Shown piece by piece: positions 11,601-25,700 of a stretch of DNA of 64,000 bases (within the stretch, counting starts at the first letter, position 1; each line of letters begins with the position of its first letter). The position numbers and the translations under genes were made by a program. Source of the stretch: Cardiocondyla obscurior (taxonomy: Eukaryota > Arthropoda > Insecta > Hymenoptera > Formicidae); assembly GCF_019399895.1 (NCBI RefSeq), contig NC_091868.1:6697593-6761592 (forward strand). Direction: 5' to 3'. A model generated the notes under the pieces. It was not told the origin of the DNA, made no database searches, and saw only the letters and a program-made list of their open reading frames with translations.

Positions 11601-14600
11601 ATGTAAAAATTTCAATATCGATTTGTCGTGCCGCTTCAGCACGCCTCGTAGATCCGCGATACAATTAACAAGCGGTCGCCACGTTGAATTTCCGGTCTCT
11701 TTTTTTCGCGCGCCTTTTTTCGTTCCCGTTGATCGACGAAGTGAATTTGATTTAACAATACGAGCAACTATTTAGCGAGATACGGGTATAAAAGTCAATG
11801 TTCGCTTTTAATTAAGTTTGTCTCATTAAAAAGGAATAAGCACGTTGCTTTGTACTCGCAAAAATGCAAACAAAGTGTCAAAATTTTTGTAAATATATTT
11901 TTTATTTTTTTTTTTTTTACATCGCAACGAGTAAATGGCACATTAAAATTAATTAATCTTTTTATACACTTATGTGATTCCTCTGTTTTCGGAAGTATTA
12001 CGAAGTTTCAAGTTGTGTCGTAAATTGCGTGCGCTTGCGGATTATTTTTCAGCACGATTTTGATCATCTCTTTTTTTTACGGTGAAGCGCGATACGCGTT
12101 TCCGTCGGCGAGATCCAAGAAATTTCACGAACGCGTTTTACCTTCGGCGTGTGAGGTCTAAATTCCGTCGTGCTCTTTTTTGTGGGACAAACTTCCTGTT
12201 TCCGTGAATCAATCTGAACGATCGGCACGTTAATCGATGCTCTCCGAATAATCGCCTGCACAGGAAGTTATCAGCTAATAAAGATTTTTGTTTTTCGGAC
12301 ATATTAATCACAAAGATTTAACGGAAATAGCTGCGAGACGAGTTTAATAGTAAACAAAGATAAAGCAAAAGTATTAAATGAATAATCGCAAATTATTTTC
12401 AACGTTTTTTACGTGATTCGTAACGTGTCAGTGGCGATTATGTAATCTGTGGTGGTCCGGAGGCTGACAATCACGTCGATAGGCGAAATATAATCAAATG
12501 CATACGTCCAACCTTTTTTCTGATTGATTTGTCATTCGAGTGGCCGGATATTTGTTTCTCGAGCACATACGAGGTACTCCAGAGATTCGTTTCCTCTCGA
12601 ATAAATCAAATCTCTGGATGTTATTGCGTTTCTTCCGGCCTCCCGCATTCGAGATCTCACATTTCCTGGACCGCCTCATCCTCTTTCCCCGAGAATTTAC
12701 TCAACGACGACATATACATCTGTGTAAGAACGTCAAATATATAAATCCAAGGGTAGAGGAAAAGATATGCGACGTATAGCCTTAAGTGAAATGATAATTG
12801 AAGAGATTAACTGAGATTGAATCATATTTAAAGTAATATTTTATTTTATTTTATTATTTTTTTATGGGGATAAGAATAACGTGAAAATAATATAACGTGG
12901 TGATTTATAAATTTTTCTAATATGTTTGTGTGTTATCAGAAAATATGAGATTTTTCTTAAAAGCTCAAATAGAATATATGGATTTATTGGTTTACATAGT
13001 TATATCGGAAAAAGAAAATGTTATTTTGATGCATTAGCCGTGTAAGGTATCGACATACAAGACATAGTATTGAAACAACTGTTTACATTTCTTCAAATTG
13101 ATTCTTTATACGTATATGTATACAATTTTATTCTTAACACAGATTTTCTGTGTATACCTTTACAACTATATTTGTATAGCCTGATATCTCTTCAAGTATC
13201 ATCGAAAAATGATCGCAATTAGTAATGGACGCGTAACAATTGTCACCCTGTTCTCGCAATCAGCGTAACGAAGCGTTTACCTTACTAACGTGAAATCAGG
13301 AAAATTTCGTAGCGTCGTAAAATAAAAAATGACGAGAGAATTAAGCGCGTTCGTACGACGGATCGGGACATTATGACGCCGCGATCCGATCGGATCATGT
13401 GCGCGGCGTGTATTATAATCTCGACGAAGGGCTGTTAGCCGATAAATTCTTCATCTAGGTGGAACCACTTACAAAAGGGAACACCTTTTCGTGATTGCAT
13501 GCTTACGGCATGTGAAATAGTGTCCAAATTACAGGTCACGACGTATAATTCGACGAAGCGTTGAGCAGCATCGCGTATTGCCAAAAAGAGGGAAACAAAA
13601 ATCAGGCGCGATCCGAAAAACGAGCGCGTCCACTTTTCTTCGTAAATACGTAAAATCACGCTTTTTTTAGGTACAGGAATTTTCTCTGAGACTCACGCCT
13701 TCAAGTGAGATCGCGTTTTTTGAGATGTACGTAATTAGTTGCGAGATATTATAGGGCGAAGTAAGCAATAGGAAGAATTGACGGTCGAAGTAATATTCAA
13801 GGTAGAAATATTTTAATCGAGGAAAGAATTAAACGCGCGTAATACCATTTGTCAATATTAATCCAATAATTCGCCAACATGGGGCATTTAAATAATTTGA
13901 CACACTCCGTCAACAGTAACAAAGCTCGTTTAGTACTATTTAATTACTATTTTAATTTGCCAAGTTAATTGAACGTGCTGTTGTTTCGAACAATTAAATT
14001 AATCCTCTCTGTCGATCGTGATTTGATCATGCGGACCGATGTTCGTGTTTGTTAAATTACCATACCGTATTAAAACGCGGTAATCAATTAGCGATTAATC
14101 AGCAATTGGGTTTGAATCTCACCCGGTATTTTGTCGAATTGTCTGCCGTACCGATGCACGAGAGGCGTGTGTCACTTTCGAAAAATTATAATAACAAATT
14201 CGCTTGAAATATTACCGGCGTAGCGAACACTCGTGGATTTCTCCCAAGGAGGTTAATCGGATTCGCGAGAGGAGGCAGTTTTTCCTCTAAGTTTCACCAC
14301 GTCCACACGCTTGGACTATGCGGTTCTATGACATTATTGCGATTCCAATTTTTCACACGGCTTGACCACCGGTCGTCGATATGGAAATAGAGAGTCGATT
14401 CATCGGCCATTCAAAGGAAAGAGCCCTCTCGCAAACAAATATCAATAAATTACTTGAAACTGCAATAAACACTGTCTTATATGGACAACTATTTAAAATC
14501 TCTTTTCTTTCTTGAGAGAAATCGTATCTGTTAAAGAATTTAATTGATAAATCGTTAGAGGTGATTATAAATTACACGCTATTAGGATTAGAAAGCTTTT

Positions 14601-17390
14601 GTCACCTCGGTATTTAAATGTAAAAGAAATTAACTAATCGCGCGGGTTGAAAAATGTGAATTGTTACGTCGTATGCTGTAGACCGGGACTAAAGAGTAAC
14701 GCGCCAAATTATGTCAGAGATCGATATCGCGTAACGATCTACCGCCCGTTTCCGCAGAGTTATCGCGCTGTATCGCGAGTTATCGTACGTACACGCGTTC
14801 AGTATGTAAATGTTGACGGAGGCTGGAATGAGAAACGGCCCGAAAGACTGTGATATAACCAGTTGAGGGGCCATTGAGCTAACACACAGACCACAATCTG
14901 GTCCCACGGAGCAACGAGACATTGTGAGACGCCTTCTGCTTATTTTGTCAAGTGACAAGAAAATCTTAACTTTATGCAATCGGGTTTTTTTTTTTTCCTT
15001 TTTCTTTTATAATAAATTAATATCTATTTTACAATCTGATTTTCGGGCTTTAAATTTGAAATTTTAATCCGTAATAACGAGGGAGGGGACGTTACATGTT
15101 GGCACATCGATCGAAAGACCCTGTTAAATAAATCGCGGAGGCGTTTATCGACGATCAGCCGGCAGTCTGTTTTCGAAATGGAAATCCTTGGCGCCGCGTG
15201 TTGCTTTATCACCGTGAAACCGCAACTATGCGGCTTCGCGGATCACAATGCTTTATAATTAATAAATCACGGCGTGACTGAACTTTTATCGGAGGGCCCC
15301 GACCACCACGAAGGACGGTTATGGATGTCGCACTTTACAATAGTATTCGACAGGTAATCGCCGTGACTGGGTTCTTTTGTCAGCAGGTCCGAGCAAGATG
15401 GTCGATTGCTCGACAAGATCGCGGCTGTATAATAGCGCGAATCTGACGGTAACCAGAAAGTGCAAAACCGCGATTTACGATTACGATTCCACTGCCACGT
15501 TGATCCGCGCGTGCACTCGCGTACGTTTTGATTCTCGATACGGAAACTTGTAAACGCTAATTCTACCCGAAGTGATATTTAAAATTGAAAATTACGTAAT
15601 TGACTTTGTATCCTTTATAACTAATTTTTTGCTCACTGAGACGTTAAGTATTCCACGTTGCGTAAGACTCGTTGTTTTACGACCCGCGATTCTGGAAGCT
15701 TTATAAGCTGTAAAATGCAATAACTGCAGTTCGTTATGCAAATAAAAAAAAAAGCTCGATTCGCCTCAGGCTGACATCACCGGCTGGACCGCCATGTCTG
15801 ACGGAAAATAAATAATGCTTGAAACGTTCCTCGAATTATTATCGTGCATTGCGTATTTATTTAGTGGCGTTGCTCTCAAGAGTGCAACTGTACTGAATTC
15901 AGTCATGTACGATGATAGAATTGTACATATAACTCAATATTTTCTAACTCCGGATATTCCCTTTTCGATCTCACCGAGAGTATCTCTATTTCTTCTTAAA
16001 CACCGTAATTTGTCTAATTACGTGTTTTAAATTCGTTCGTGCCTCTTTCAATACACTACAGATTTCACTGTCGTTTCTACATGTCGATTACTTTTCGAAT
16101 ATTTCCTCGTTGCAAGCGGGAAATTAATTTTTTATCAACTATCGAAAGACTCCAAATTATTCGTTTCGACTTTACAAGTAAATAAAAATAAAAAAAATAA
16201 CTATGCTCGTCACAGTGGACATTGATTGCCAGTGGGTTAATTACCGGGTTTAATCGGCCAACGTAATTAGTTCTGCATCATATTGTATCGCACAGCTCGC
16301 GCGTTATAAGACACTTCCAGCTATCCTGGTTCTTCGTCGTGATTCGTCTCGGTATTTTGCGCGCGATCCGTCGCGCTGGCGGTAAAAAAAAAAAAAAAAA
16401 AAAACTCGCGGACGATTCGCGACGTAGCGGCTGGAAGAAGAAGAAAGCGGAGGGGGGAAAAGGGATCTACGGAAAAACGGAGAGATAGATAAAACGGGAA
16501 CGTCGCCGGGATGATAAAGGAAAAGCCACAAGTCTAATCTCGCAGGTAGAATTTTACTGCCGCGTCTCCGTACCACAATTACAGTTCGTTGAACTTGAAG
16601 CAAAGGGCGTGCGAGAAAGGAAAAGGGGCACGTCGGGATTTCCGTCGGTGTATTTAGCGCGCAGATAACGCCATTTTAAACAATGCTCCCGATTATCTAG
16701 ATGAGATTCAACGGGAAAATAGGCGTGATAATGGCTGATAACGAGTAGTCGACGCGCGCCTCTGCTTTTGTGTAGAAATCGTCCCGCGCTGCTTTCGTTT
16801 TGAATGGCCCTTTCGGTGTTCTCTGAGGAAGAGAGAAAGAGAGCCCGCGATACAATAGTATCTCTAAAGATATAAGTTTGCGAAATATGAGGTAAACTGT
16901 TTTCAAAAGAAATGCTTTTAAGATAATTAAGGTATGACACGCGGTTATAAATTCATTTGGCTTTTCTGTAACTTTAACTGAAAAGAAAATAAATTAAGTC
17001 CGTGCGCTAATAATCTAAAATACGTTTTAAAATTGATTAACTAATTTACAAATATATTCGATTAAAATCTGTCTCGGAATAGCGAAAGAAAATCTATTTA
17101 TAAATTTTGTCTTTCAAGATAAAAACAATAACGTTAAGAGAAAACGAAGTGCTTGCAAGACGTTGCCGGGAGTATCAAAAATTTCGATCAGATACTTACG
17201 TCGAATCTGTAATCAAGTGACATGCGAAGGTCCCTCGGTTTAGATTTGATATTAAGATATTCCCGATAGAGATTCGCGGCGCAAATGTTTACAGATAATC
17301 GCGATATTTGTTACATATTTTTTTTTCTTATCTACATACCAGACGACGAGCGGCAGCGTTGCGAACATTCGCAGGTTAAGCGCTGAATTA
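8617..17390. other. Long stretch without a recognisable gene
   Basis: This is AT-rich sequence with mononucleotide tracts, including a 21-base A run at 16384-16404, and a short ATATAT run near 10470. A 14-bp palindrome GATCCGATCGGATC lies near 13384. All open frames are short and lack recognisable motifs. If the ADAMTSL gene uses an upstream first exon, this is intron. Confidence 0.45.
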
Positions 17391-17487
17391 TTGCCGCACG
17401 TCCCACGGGATACGCTACGCAACGCGTTGCGCGGTGGAGGGATGCGTGCGCGGACCTTCTCCTCCCACCATCACTTCACCCCGCGGA

Positions 17488-17874
17488 CTATATATTTTAC
17501 GGAGGGTCTCCCACTTTCGCCACTATCACTCCTGTCGCGGCGGCGTTCGTGTACGCCACACACCGCTCGGTCGTTCTTCCCGACGAATTGACGCGGTAAG
17601 CCGGAAGCTGTGCGGTGCGTTTTTTTTTTTTTTTTTTACGTATCTCTCGCGCGCCGCAGCTCTTTGACGAAGTGGTGCGATTTCTCTTCCGTCGCGTTCC
17701 CCTCGAACGGGAAACCCGTCGCTGTGGCCACTTTCGGGACCGGCGGGGTACGACCCCTTTCGCGCGCGAGGGGCGTGCAAGGGTTTGCCCGGGACATGTG
17801 TGCCACGTGGGTCGAGACGGAGGATCCACCTGCTGCTGCTTTTGCCGAGTGGGATTAGGCGAGCAAGCACGCCG
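17488..17874 (+). promoter_or_regulatory. Candidate CpG-rich promoter and untranslated first exon of the ADAMTSL gene
   Basis: A TATA-like element (TATATATTTTA, 17488-17498) lies in a CpG-rich region. About 375 bp downstream the sequence ends CACGCCG|GTAAGC, a good splice donor at 17875. This is the nearest such arrangement upstream of the first coding exon (19602), so an untranslated first exon here is plausible. An 18-base T run (17620-17637) sits inside it. Evidence is positional only. Confidence 0.27.
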
Positions 17875-19601
17875 GTAAGCGACGTGGCGATATTCCCAAA
17901 AAAATGTTTTCGAGCGCTATCACTCTGTTTAATTTGCGCCGAACTGTTTGTACTTTGAATTCGGAATGTCGACTGATTTTTAACGGACCTGCTAACATCT
18001 CGTGGCTACGTTAAGTAGCGGAAACTTAAAAGGCGTAATAATCGCGAATATTAATACATATAAGTAAACGCTACGTTAAAATGCATTATACGAATTAGTT
18101 TTCGAAATTCTTTAATATTCGCTGAAAGAGAACAGTGTAAAACAATATTTAATTTGTACCGTGTTCTTTTCTTGTTTTTTTTTTTTTTTTTCTACACGCA
18201 ACATAAATTATTTCTCGATCGACGTAACGCTTGCGCTAATCGCACGGATCTTGAATGTGTGACGCCTTCAAAGGCTGTCTGGCGGACAAAGAGTCGGAGA
18301 CCTCAAACGTGTCGAACGGAAAGGCGAAACGTAGGAAGAAAGCTGGGACGAATTTACCGATGATTTTTCCTGTAATTTATCATTAGGGCCGTGCTTCTCT
18401 CCTCACGCTCGCATATTCCTCGCAGCTGTTCACACATCGAATACTCGCGCGTTGTCTTGCAGCTAGAAAACCGCGGTATAGACACCTCTTATATCCATCA
18501 GTTAGCGACTTAATATATCAACCATGTAAATTTTGCCACTCTGTAATTCCTAGTCGATCAATTATTTCGCGAGAGGCTGTCTGTCTCGCACATGTAATCG
18601 CGGTTTTCCCGATATTCGCTTCAAAACAAAACCGCTGGCTAAAATAGAATCGAGAGTATATCACGAGGCATCTGCAAAAATGATTATGAATGATTCATTC
18701 CGATGGTAATGTATTTTTTATATTTAATTGCTATAAAATAAATTATTTTCTTAATTAAAAAATTTTGTGTTATTATATAAAATGGAGTGATATCGCGATA
18801 GTTATGTCGATCGCGCTGAAATTCGTTCGCAATTTTTGAGATTAAATATACAGTGAAAATATTTGTTAGAAAATTTCGTTTTACGTATAGATAATATTCA
18901 TCCGTCTGCTGCAATCTTGTCGATGATGCAATTTCCGGATCAATAAGCGTTATCTATCTTTCTAACACAGCGATCATAAATAATTATCACATTTTACTTA
19001 CTGTAGGAATCATTAATTTTAATTATCTACATAGATGGCTTTGCTAACGAGCCTCCGAAGTGGAATTATCGTGTTAAATCGTGTACAGAAATAAGGCCGA
19101 CTATTTGAAATCAATTTGATCTCACGCTTTAATTATAATGTTCCTCAAAGTGGTCGCATTATTAAAGGCTAGAGCAGAATGTATCGAACGCGCTTGCCCC
19201 AATTTTTTTTTTTCCTTGCCGGTATACACGCACGTATATTTGCGACACGCGTCGGTGTCGAAATAATTGCTGAATCGTCAGCTCTCGACGTCCGTTACGC
19301 ACATTTCCAGGCGTGCCGTGAAGTTTTAAGAGGAATTTAGAGCGAATCTAATAAACGCCAGCGTGACGACGGATGGCGCGTTAAAGCTCGGTCGCGACGT
19401 TTCGACGCGAAAAAAAATAAAAAAAAAAAAGAAGGAACGGGGAGCTTAACCTTGTAAAAGTTAAGGCGATCAGTCGGCTCTCGTCTCGCTTCGTCGGATT
19501 TGCGCGTCCCGTCTCTTTACGGAGCATCGTGATTTGTTGCGCGGCATCTGTTTTACGCTCTTTATGCCAACTTACCCTATTAATGACTTTATGTTTTGCA
19601 G
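17875..19601. other. Sequence before the first coding exon, no gene seen
   Basis: This is probably an intron of the ADAMTSL 5' untranslated region if an upstream first exon exists. It contains a T-rich tract near 18175-18190 and otherwise no feature I can support. It ends with the acceptor ATGTTTTGCAG at 19601. Confidence 0.4.
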
Positions 19602-19737
19602 GATGGCCTGAGCCTCGGAGCACGTCTTCCATGGACCGTTCACGAAAATCGGAAGATGACTCGCCGCCGCCGCGTCTCCTTCCCGGATTTCCGCGTCAAC
19701 GGGATAGACGATCCGCCGTGATCAGGCTGGATTTAAG
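19602..19737 (+). CDS. ADAMTSL exon 1: 5' UTR end and cytosolic-side N-terminal leader
   Basis: The exon follows the acceptor ATGTTTTGCAG. Translation is assigned to ATG 19631 (residues 1-35 plus AG of the next codon), and 19602-19630 is untranslated. The leader is polar, with a proline run and many arginines, and ends VIRLDL before the donor AAG|GTAAGT. The AG phase joins exactly to the exon at 49117, completing an arginine just before the hydrophobic signal core. The main ATG has a weak context (T at -3, G at +4). A two-codon upstream frame (ATG-GCC-TGA) sits at 19603. If the acceptor were not used, an in-frame ATG at 19583 would lengthen the leader. Confidence 0.7.
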
Positions 19738-22700
19738 GTAAGTCATTTGTTCTTATTCGAATTTTTTTTTACGTCCGCCGTGAATTTTTACGTCTACGTA
19801 GGTATAAACAGTATAACGTATAGAGAAGATATAAACCCAAATAGCATTTGGGTGTATTACTGAGATTTAATAAAGGGCATAGCGAAAATGATTACGATGC
19901 AAAAAGCTATACCTGGACGTATAAATATTATTTGAAGCGGGCGTGACTCACGTGGCGAGCTTTAATTACCTTGAATTTAGCATGCCGAGACTTATTGCTC
20001 TCTGACTCAATCGCGTCGGAATTGGAAAGTGCAAAGGTCAGAAAGATATTGTGAAAAATGCAAAGAATATTTCGAGTACGGCAGTAAAATACGGAATAAA
20101 ATTTGTAGGCACGATATAAAAAAAAATCGTAAAGCTTTTTTTAAAAGCGTTTAGGCATGTCGAAACCAATCGCAGCGATCGCCCTCGCGTCGAGTTTTTC
20201 ACAACCAACCTCGAAGAGTCCAATAAACTTTTCCGAAATAAAATTGCGGGATATAAATTATTCAAGATACTCGCGTTGAGAATACACTCGAGTCGGACAT
20301 CCTGTGTGGCATTGCGCTCTACATTTGAATAACACGTAGGGCCGAGATACCGCTTGAAAGCGCGCTTTCTGCGTGCAAAATATGAAGCGCGCTCTCGCGA
20401 AAGATACACCGAGAGTAACTCCGCTGCACGCGAGTGAGTTACGATATAATTAGGCGCCGGTATGCAAAACGGGAGATACTCGGTCGTTAGAACACACAGG
20501 TGGCATTGATGAATTTATAAGCGCCGTTCAGGGTAGCGATTAGACGTGAAACGTTTACAGTAGCTGCTATCTCTTAATCTTTAAGAGCACGAACTTCCAT
20601 ATCAAAATGAAATATATCAGGCATACAACTATAATTACAACTAACAGTATAGTGGAAAGCTTTCGGAAAACCTGATGGTATCCAATTAAAATTTACAAAA
20701 GTAATAGACTCCAGGTAGATTAGAAAAGAAAACTAAAAGAACTAAACGGATTAAAAGTACAAATAGGAAATAAAAATTAAACGATAATACTTGTACGAAC
20801 TTTATTTCGAGCTCTCGCTCGGGCGGACAACAACGTGTTTGTTCTTACGTCGTGCGAGCAAACAGTTTGCTTCGGATTGACAGGTTCTTATTAAGTTGTG
20901 CAAACTAGCGTCGCTCGAGATCGATGAGCGCGATACGCGTAACGATAGCGTGCAATTTGAGCCGCGATGCGTTTCGCGACCGCGGATTAATTCGGAACGG
21001 GATAAAGCGACAAGCGGGCGACGATCGGCCGGAACGAGTAGGGGGGAAGATCATTCCCGCGCGAAATAAGACCCTTCGATAACTCGCCGTCTTAACGACG
21101 GAATTCCCTTTTCCGCGATGCATTCCACCGCGAGTCATCTATTTCAGCGCGGACACCTTGCGTAATAATTCTCTCAATGTGCGCGTAAGCCCGCGGAACG
21201 GGACATCAATCCTTGCTCTCGTTACTTTCGACGCTCCGGGCGGAAGGTCTCTTGTTATCCGCAGCTGTCTCGCTTTTATATCGCGCACATGCCAATGCCG
21301 TTGCATAATTACCGATCAGGCAAATGCATCGTCGCGTTTCCGCGGACGTTTAAAATAAATCCGGTGGATGGAGAAATTACAAAATTTTTTTTTTTTTATC
21401 TTACACCGCTGTAACGTGTAGTGATTTTGTATCGAGTGCCCAGCAGTTGAAATCGATTCTCCACTGTACGAAAATATTATAAAATTGAAAAAAACGTGAC
21501 GCATCCTTTTTCTTAAACGCCCGCGTGTCTCTTCCAGATTCCTTTCTCATTTCGGCATATAATTATGTCTGGTTTTAATTTTTTGTAAACAAGTATTTTG
21601 GGATTATTAAAGCTAGTTTTCAGCGCGGGATATCTTGATGCGTCAGAAACGGAAGTACGTGGATCTCTGTAAATTTCTATGTTACCTTATCTCGAATTTC
21701 TCCACAGTACGTGCGCGGTACAAGTGCTAATTACTCCTGTTTTAATAGCGGACCAACCGCGGCACATAAAAATTTCCGCGACGGGGTTATTAAATTCCCC
21801 GCTTTAACAATGGGTAGCGGGCACAAAGCGTAGAAATGCGAAAAATTAGCCGCGCCGTATTGCGGTTATCTTCTGTCTCTCGCGCCAAGTTTTGCCATGT
21901 CAAAATAAAAGCGCTCACATTTTTTTTCTGGTAGAACAAGTATATAACATTTTACAATACCGCGGAGTTAATTATACGAAAGTACAATAATGTACAATAT
22001 CTCGCTTTTTATCGCGACAACGTCGAAATAAATTCTCGCGAATAAAACTCTGTAGCTCGGTACTATTCACGAGTCCATCCCGTACTTTTTCGGAAGTTTC
22101 GAACAGCGATTGATATTTCCAGTATCACGTTTTTCCCAGCGGCGCCAAATCATCGTAAATTATACGAATTATTAGTTGCTATCAGGTGAGCGTCGTGAGC
22201 GGTCGGCTAAAGTAAAAACAAAGTATTTAACGTGGGTCCGTACCTCGAGATTATTCACCGCGGGGGGGTTGAACGCGTCCGGCTACCTCGCGAATATGCG
22301 CCTCGGCCGTGCTGCGACGAATAAAATCGTCTAGAGCGGCGAAACGATTCAAGAGCCCGCACGTCGCTCGTCGACGTTGACGTCCGTGAAGGTTCATCAC
22401 CCGCGTATAAACGTTAATCCCCGGCGAGGTTAGGGATGAGAGCTCCTTTCCTCCGCGAAGGGAAGGAGAAGCGGCGCGAACAATAAGCAATCTGTAGCAG
22501 GTTCGTATGGTAATTATGTTGAGTCTGGACGTGAGCGGGATACGATTACTACATATAGGCCTTCCGCGGATCACATGCGGTATACATTACATGCGGTATG
22601 CGCGGCCGTTTACCAGAAACGGGTACAGGGCGTCCGAGAATTCACACGTTTTCCCTGAGCCGCGCGTATATCTCCGCCGCAGGATCAGGAAGAATCTCGA

Positions 22701-25700
22701 TTCCTCTTTCGTGACTTCGGCTTTTAGTCAAACACAAACGAGACGCGTAATTAAACGTAGCGAATTAATTTTCAATATGGTTAATTAATAAAGCTTTTAG
22801 GTATATTGTAACATCAGGTGGAACTTAATGCAATTTATTAATTACACGTATGCATCTGTGTACTACGTATATTAAATTCTGTATTGGAAAATTTACCGAA
22901 CGCTAGCCTTTGTTCTTATCTCTTTTGCATTATACGGTGTTATGGCTGATAAAGTTTCCTTGGCCGGAATGTTAATTGCGCGAGTAATTTCGGTTAAACA
23001 TATCAATTTTTTTCTTCTTTTTTAATATAAAATTAGAATTTGTAAATTGTTTATAATTGAAACATGAATGAATGATTAGCTTGAGATCGAAACGTTTTAA
23101 ATTTGGGTTTCTTTTTTAAAAAAAATCGAGCTCAGTTCGCTAATCACCGGTTCGCCGCAGAGACGACTACCAGCTAAGTGCATACGCAACGAGTTTGTAC
23201 ACGCGGTTGTTGTGTGCAATGTGTATCGGACGAGTGTCGAGCGATAACCTGGAACGAACGAGGCCGGTCGTACGCGTACGCGTTCGCGTTTTCGAGGCAC
23301 GAATTCAGAACCAAGGCAAATTAATATCGATTATTTACGACGCGCCGCGCATGGAAGAGCAAGAATTTAATCGCGCACGGCGAATCACCGCGCGGACACG
23401 TGAAACGCAACGTCGTCGTGCGCGTTACGTCCATTAACCGCGCCTCAAAAACGACAAACGCGTCGGAAATCTGAAGGGCTGCTCGGCACACCGCTCCGCG
23501 ACGTGCGAACGCGCTTTGATCTTTACCGCTGCCGCGTTTCCGTGTCATGCATTCCGCCGGGATGCATTCGCGTGCAATCGGATCACGAACATTCAGCTTT
23601 GCGCATCGCGCACTTCTTAATTCGGTACCTCGAAGAGGCCGCGTCGAGCCCTTTCGCGAAGCTGTGGGCTTGTCGCTGAGGACGAAGGATCACGCGACAT
23701 CGCGCGCTATAAAGAATTTATTTTATTCGTAAAAACACTAAGCACGGAAACAATTATCTTTAACAAAACTAATTGCTTCATTTCGACAAAAGTGGCACGA
23801 CGGGACGGATTAATTAACCTGTTTTCTAAGAAGCCTAGAGAAATCGAAAATCGTAACTTTGCCGGAAGCGTCCATGACTCTGTCGGCGAGGCCGTCGGCA
23901 TCAAAGTCTCCATCTTGCGCGTACGCGGATTCGAAAGAAAATTACATGCTCTCCGAGTCGTCCACGTACGCGATTAATAACGCCGCTTTCGCGATGCTCG
24001 CCGATTAACATCATTAAATGGCGTAATAGAGCGTCGTATCTTCGCGACTTTCAAAGACTCTAATGACGCCCGAGGCGGACCTCGTCGGGGTAATTGCAAA
24101 TCGAGCGTTTCTATTTCGCGCGAGCCTCGCGTCCCGATCGATTTATTTCGAGCCGGTACCAAGTGGCTGGACGTGTGAAAGAGAGAGGAAGAGGAAGAGA
24201 ACGATCCTATCGGTATCGAAGACAGAATCGCCGCAATGAGCTCGCACTCGTACTCGCGAGAGCGCGTACAAGGAATACTATTCATAAGTCGAGCGGAACT
24301 TAAGAACGGCTCATGGCGTCTCTCGGCGCGTAGTCACCTCGTAATTTTCATGAGCGGATACACTTTTTGCTAACGCGTATTTACGAATATCGGCATCGCG
24401 CCGTGACTCTAGCTGGCCTCGACGTCTCACCAAGATAGCTGGGATATGCGAAGCGAAATTGCAAGCCGCGTCAACGAAAATGATTTATTGCACGTTAATT
24501 TCGCGGTCTTGTAGGTAATAAACCATACGGTTAATCTTTCATATATTAATTTCGCGTATTATAACGCGACGATTTAATTTTCGAAGCGTCCTGAAAATAA
24601 TGTAAAATTAACTTGAGTGTGCTTTATATGCTCCTTCGGATAGACCTTCGTAACACGAGAGATGCGTCCCATGTTACATAAATTCGTGTACGTGTCACGT
24701 AGATTATACATATACGGATTATATGAAGACGTGTATTTGTAAAAGATATGAGAGTTTATTTATAAAAAGTGCAAAATAATATTACGCGTAACACGGTAAA
24801 ATTTATTTTAATTTGCTTTAAAACAAATATTTTCCGTTGTTGTAAGAACCTATGTTATGAGGTCTGCTGCAAATTTTTTCATAAAATATAAAGGAAAAGA
24901 GTAGGAAAATGAAGCGGTAAAAGACGTATTTTTTAAATATTTTAGGGTCCATCTCAAAAAAAAAAAATTGTCCGATAAGTTCATGCATAATTTTTATTTT
25001 TTATAACAATTAGTCTCTACAGTTGCTTTTTTCGTTTTATAAAGAAATTGTTAATCTTTCGAGAGCGAAATTCGCGTTCGAGTAATGGGCGGCTTGTACT
25101 TTTCGTCGAGTGTATACCTACTTTTCCGTCACGTAATCGCACGCACGCATGGACCGCGGTACGCTTTGTCGAATCGAGGATGTCGAGACGTCGCTTTGAG
25201 CCTCTCACGAATTCGTTATCAAAGCCTCGGTAAGTCGATTTCCATGTCGTCATCTGGGCCTATTAAAGACAGCCGCATTAAAGACAGTCACATGGCACCA
25301 CGGCTCCGTTGCCCCACTCAATACTTTGCATAATTTTTCTCAATCTCGACGTCTTACATTTCGGTTTTCCGTCAAATGAGAATATCTTAAAATATTCGTT
25401 TCAAGCTATATTTATTCATGCATATGAACGATGTAATTAAATGTCGACGCAAACAAATTTATATTTTTTATTAACTTCTCGTATGTTATTAAGAATATAA
25501 TTAGAAATGCAAGCCTTACGTTCTGATTAAAAAAGAAAAAAAAAAAAAAGAGAAAGAGAAAAAAATTAAGCAACAAAACTTAGCGCGCGAAATTTTTGTA
25601 GCAATGTGCCGCTTCTGTTATTACATTCCCACGTTGGGTTCCCGGAAAGAAGCTCGACGAGAGATTCATGTCCTGCTCCGCGACTGTGAGAGTCCGTGAG

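Noticed and set aside
17391..17878. Cluster of overlapping open frames on both strands
   Set aside because: All six are products of CpG-rich sequence with a T tract. I kept the region only as a candidate promoter and untranslated exon.
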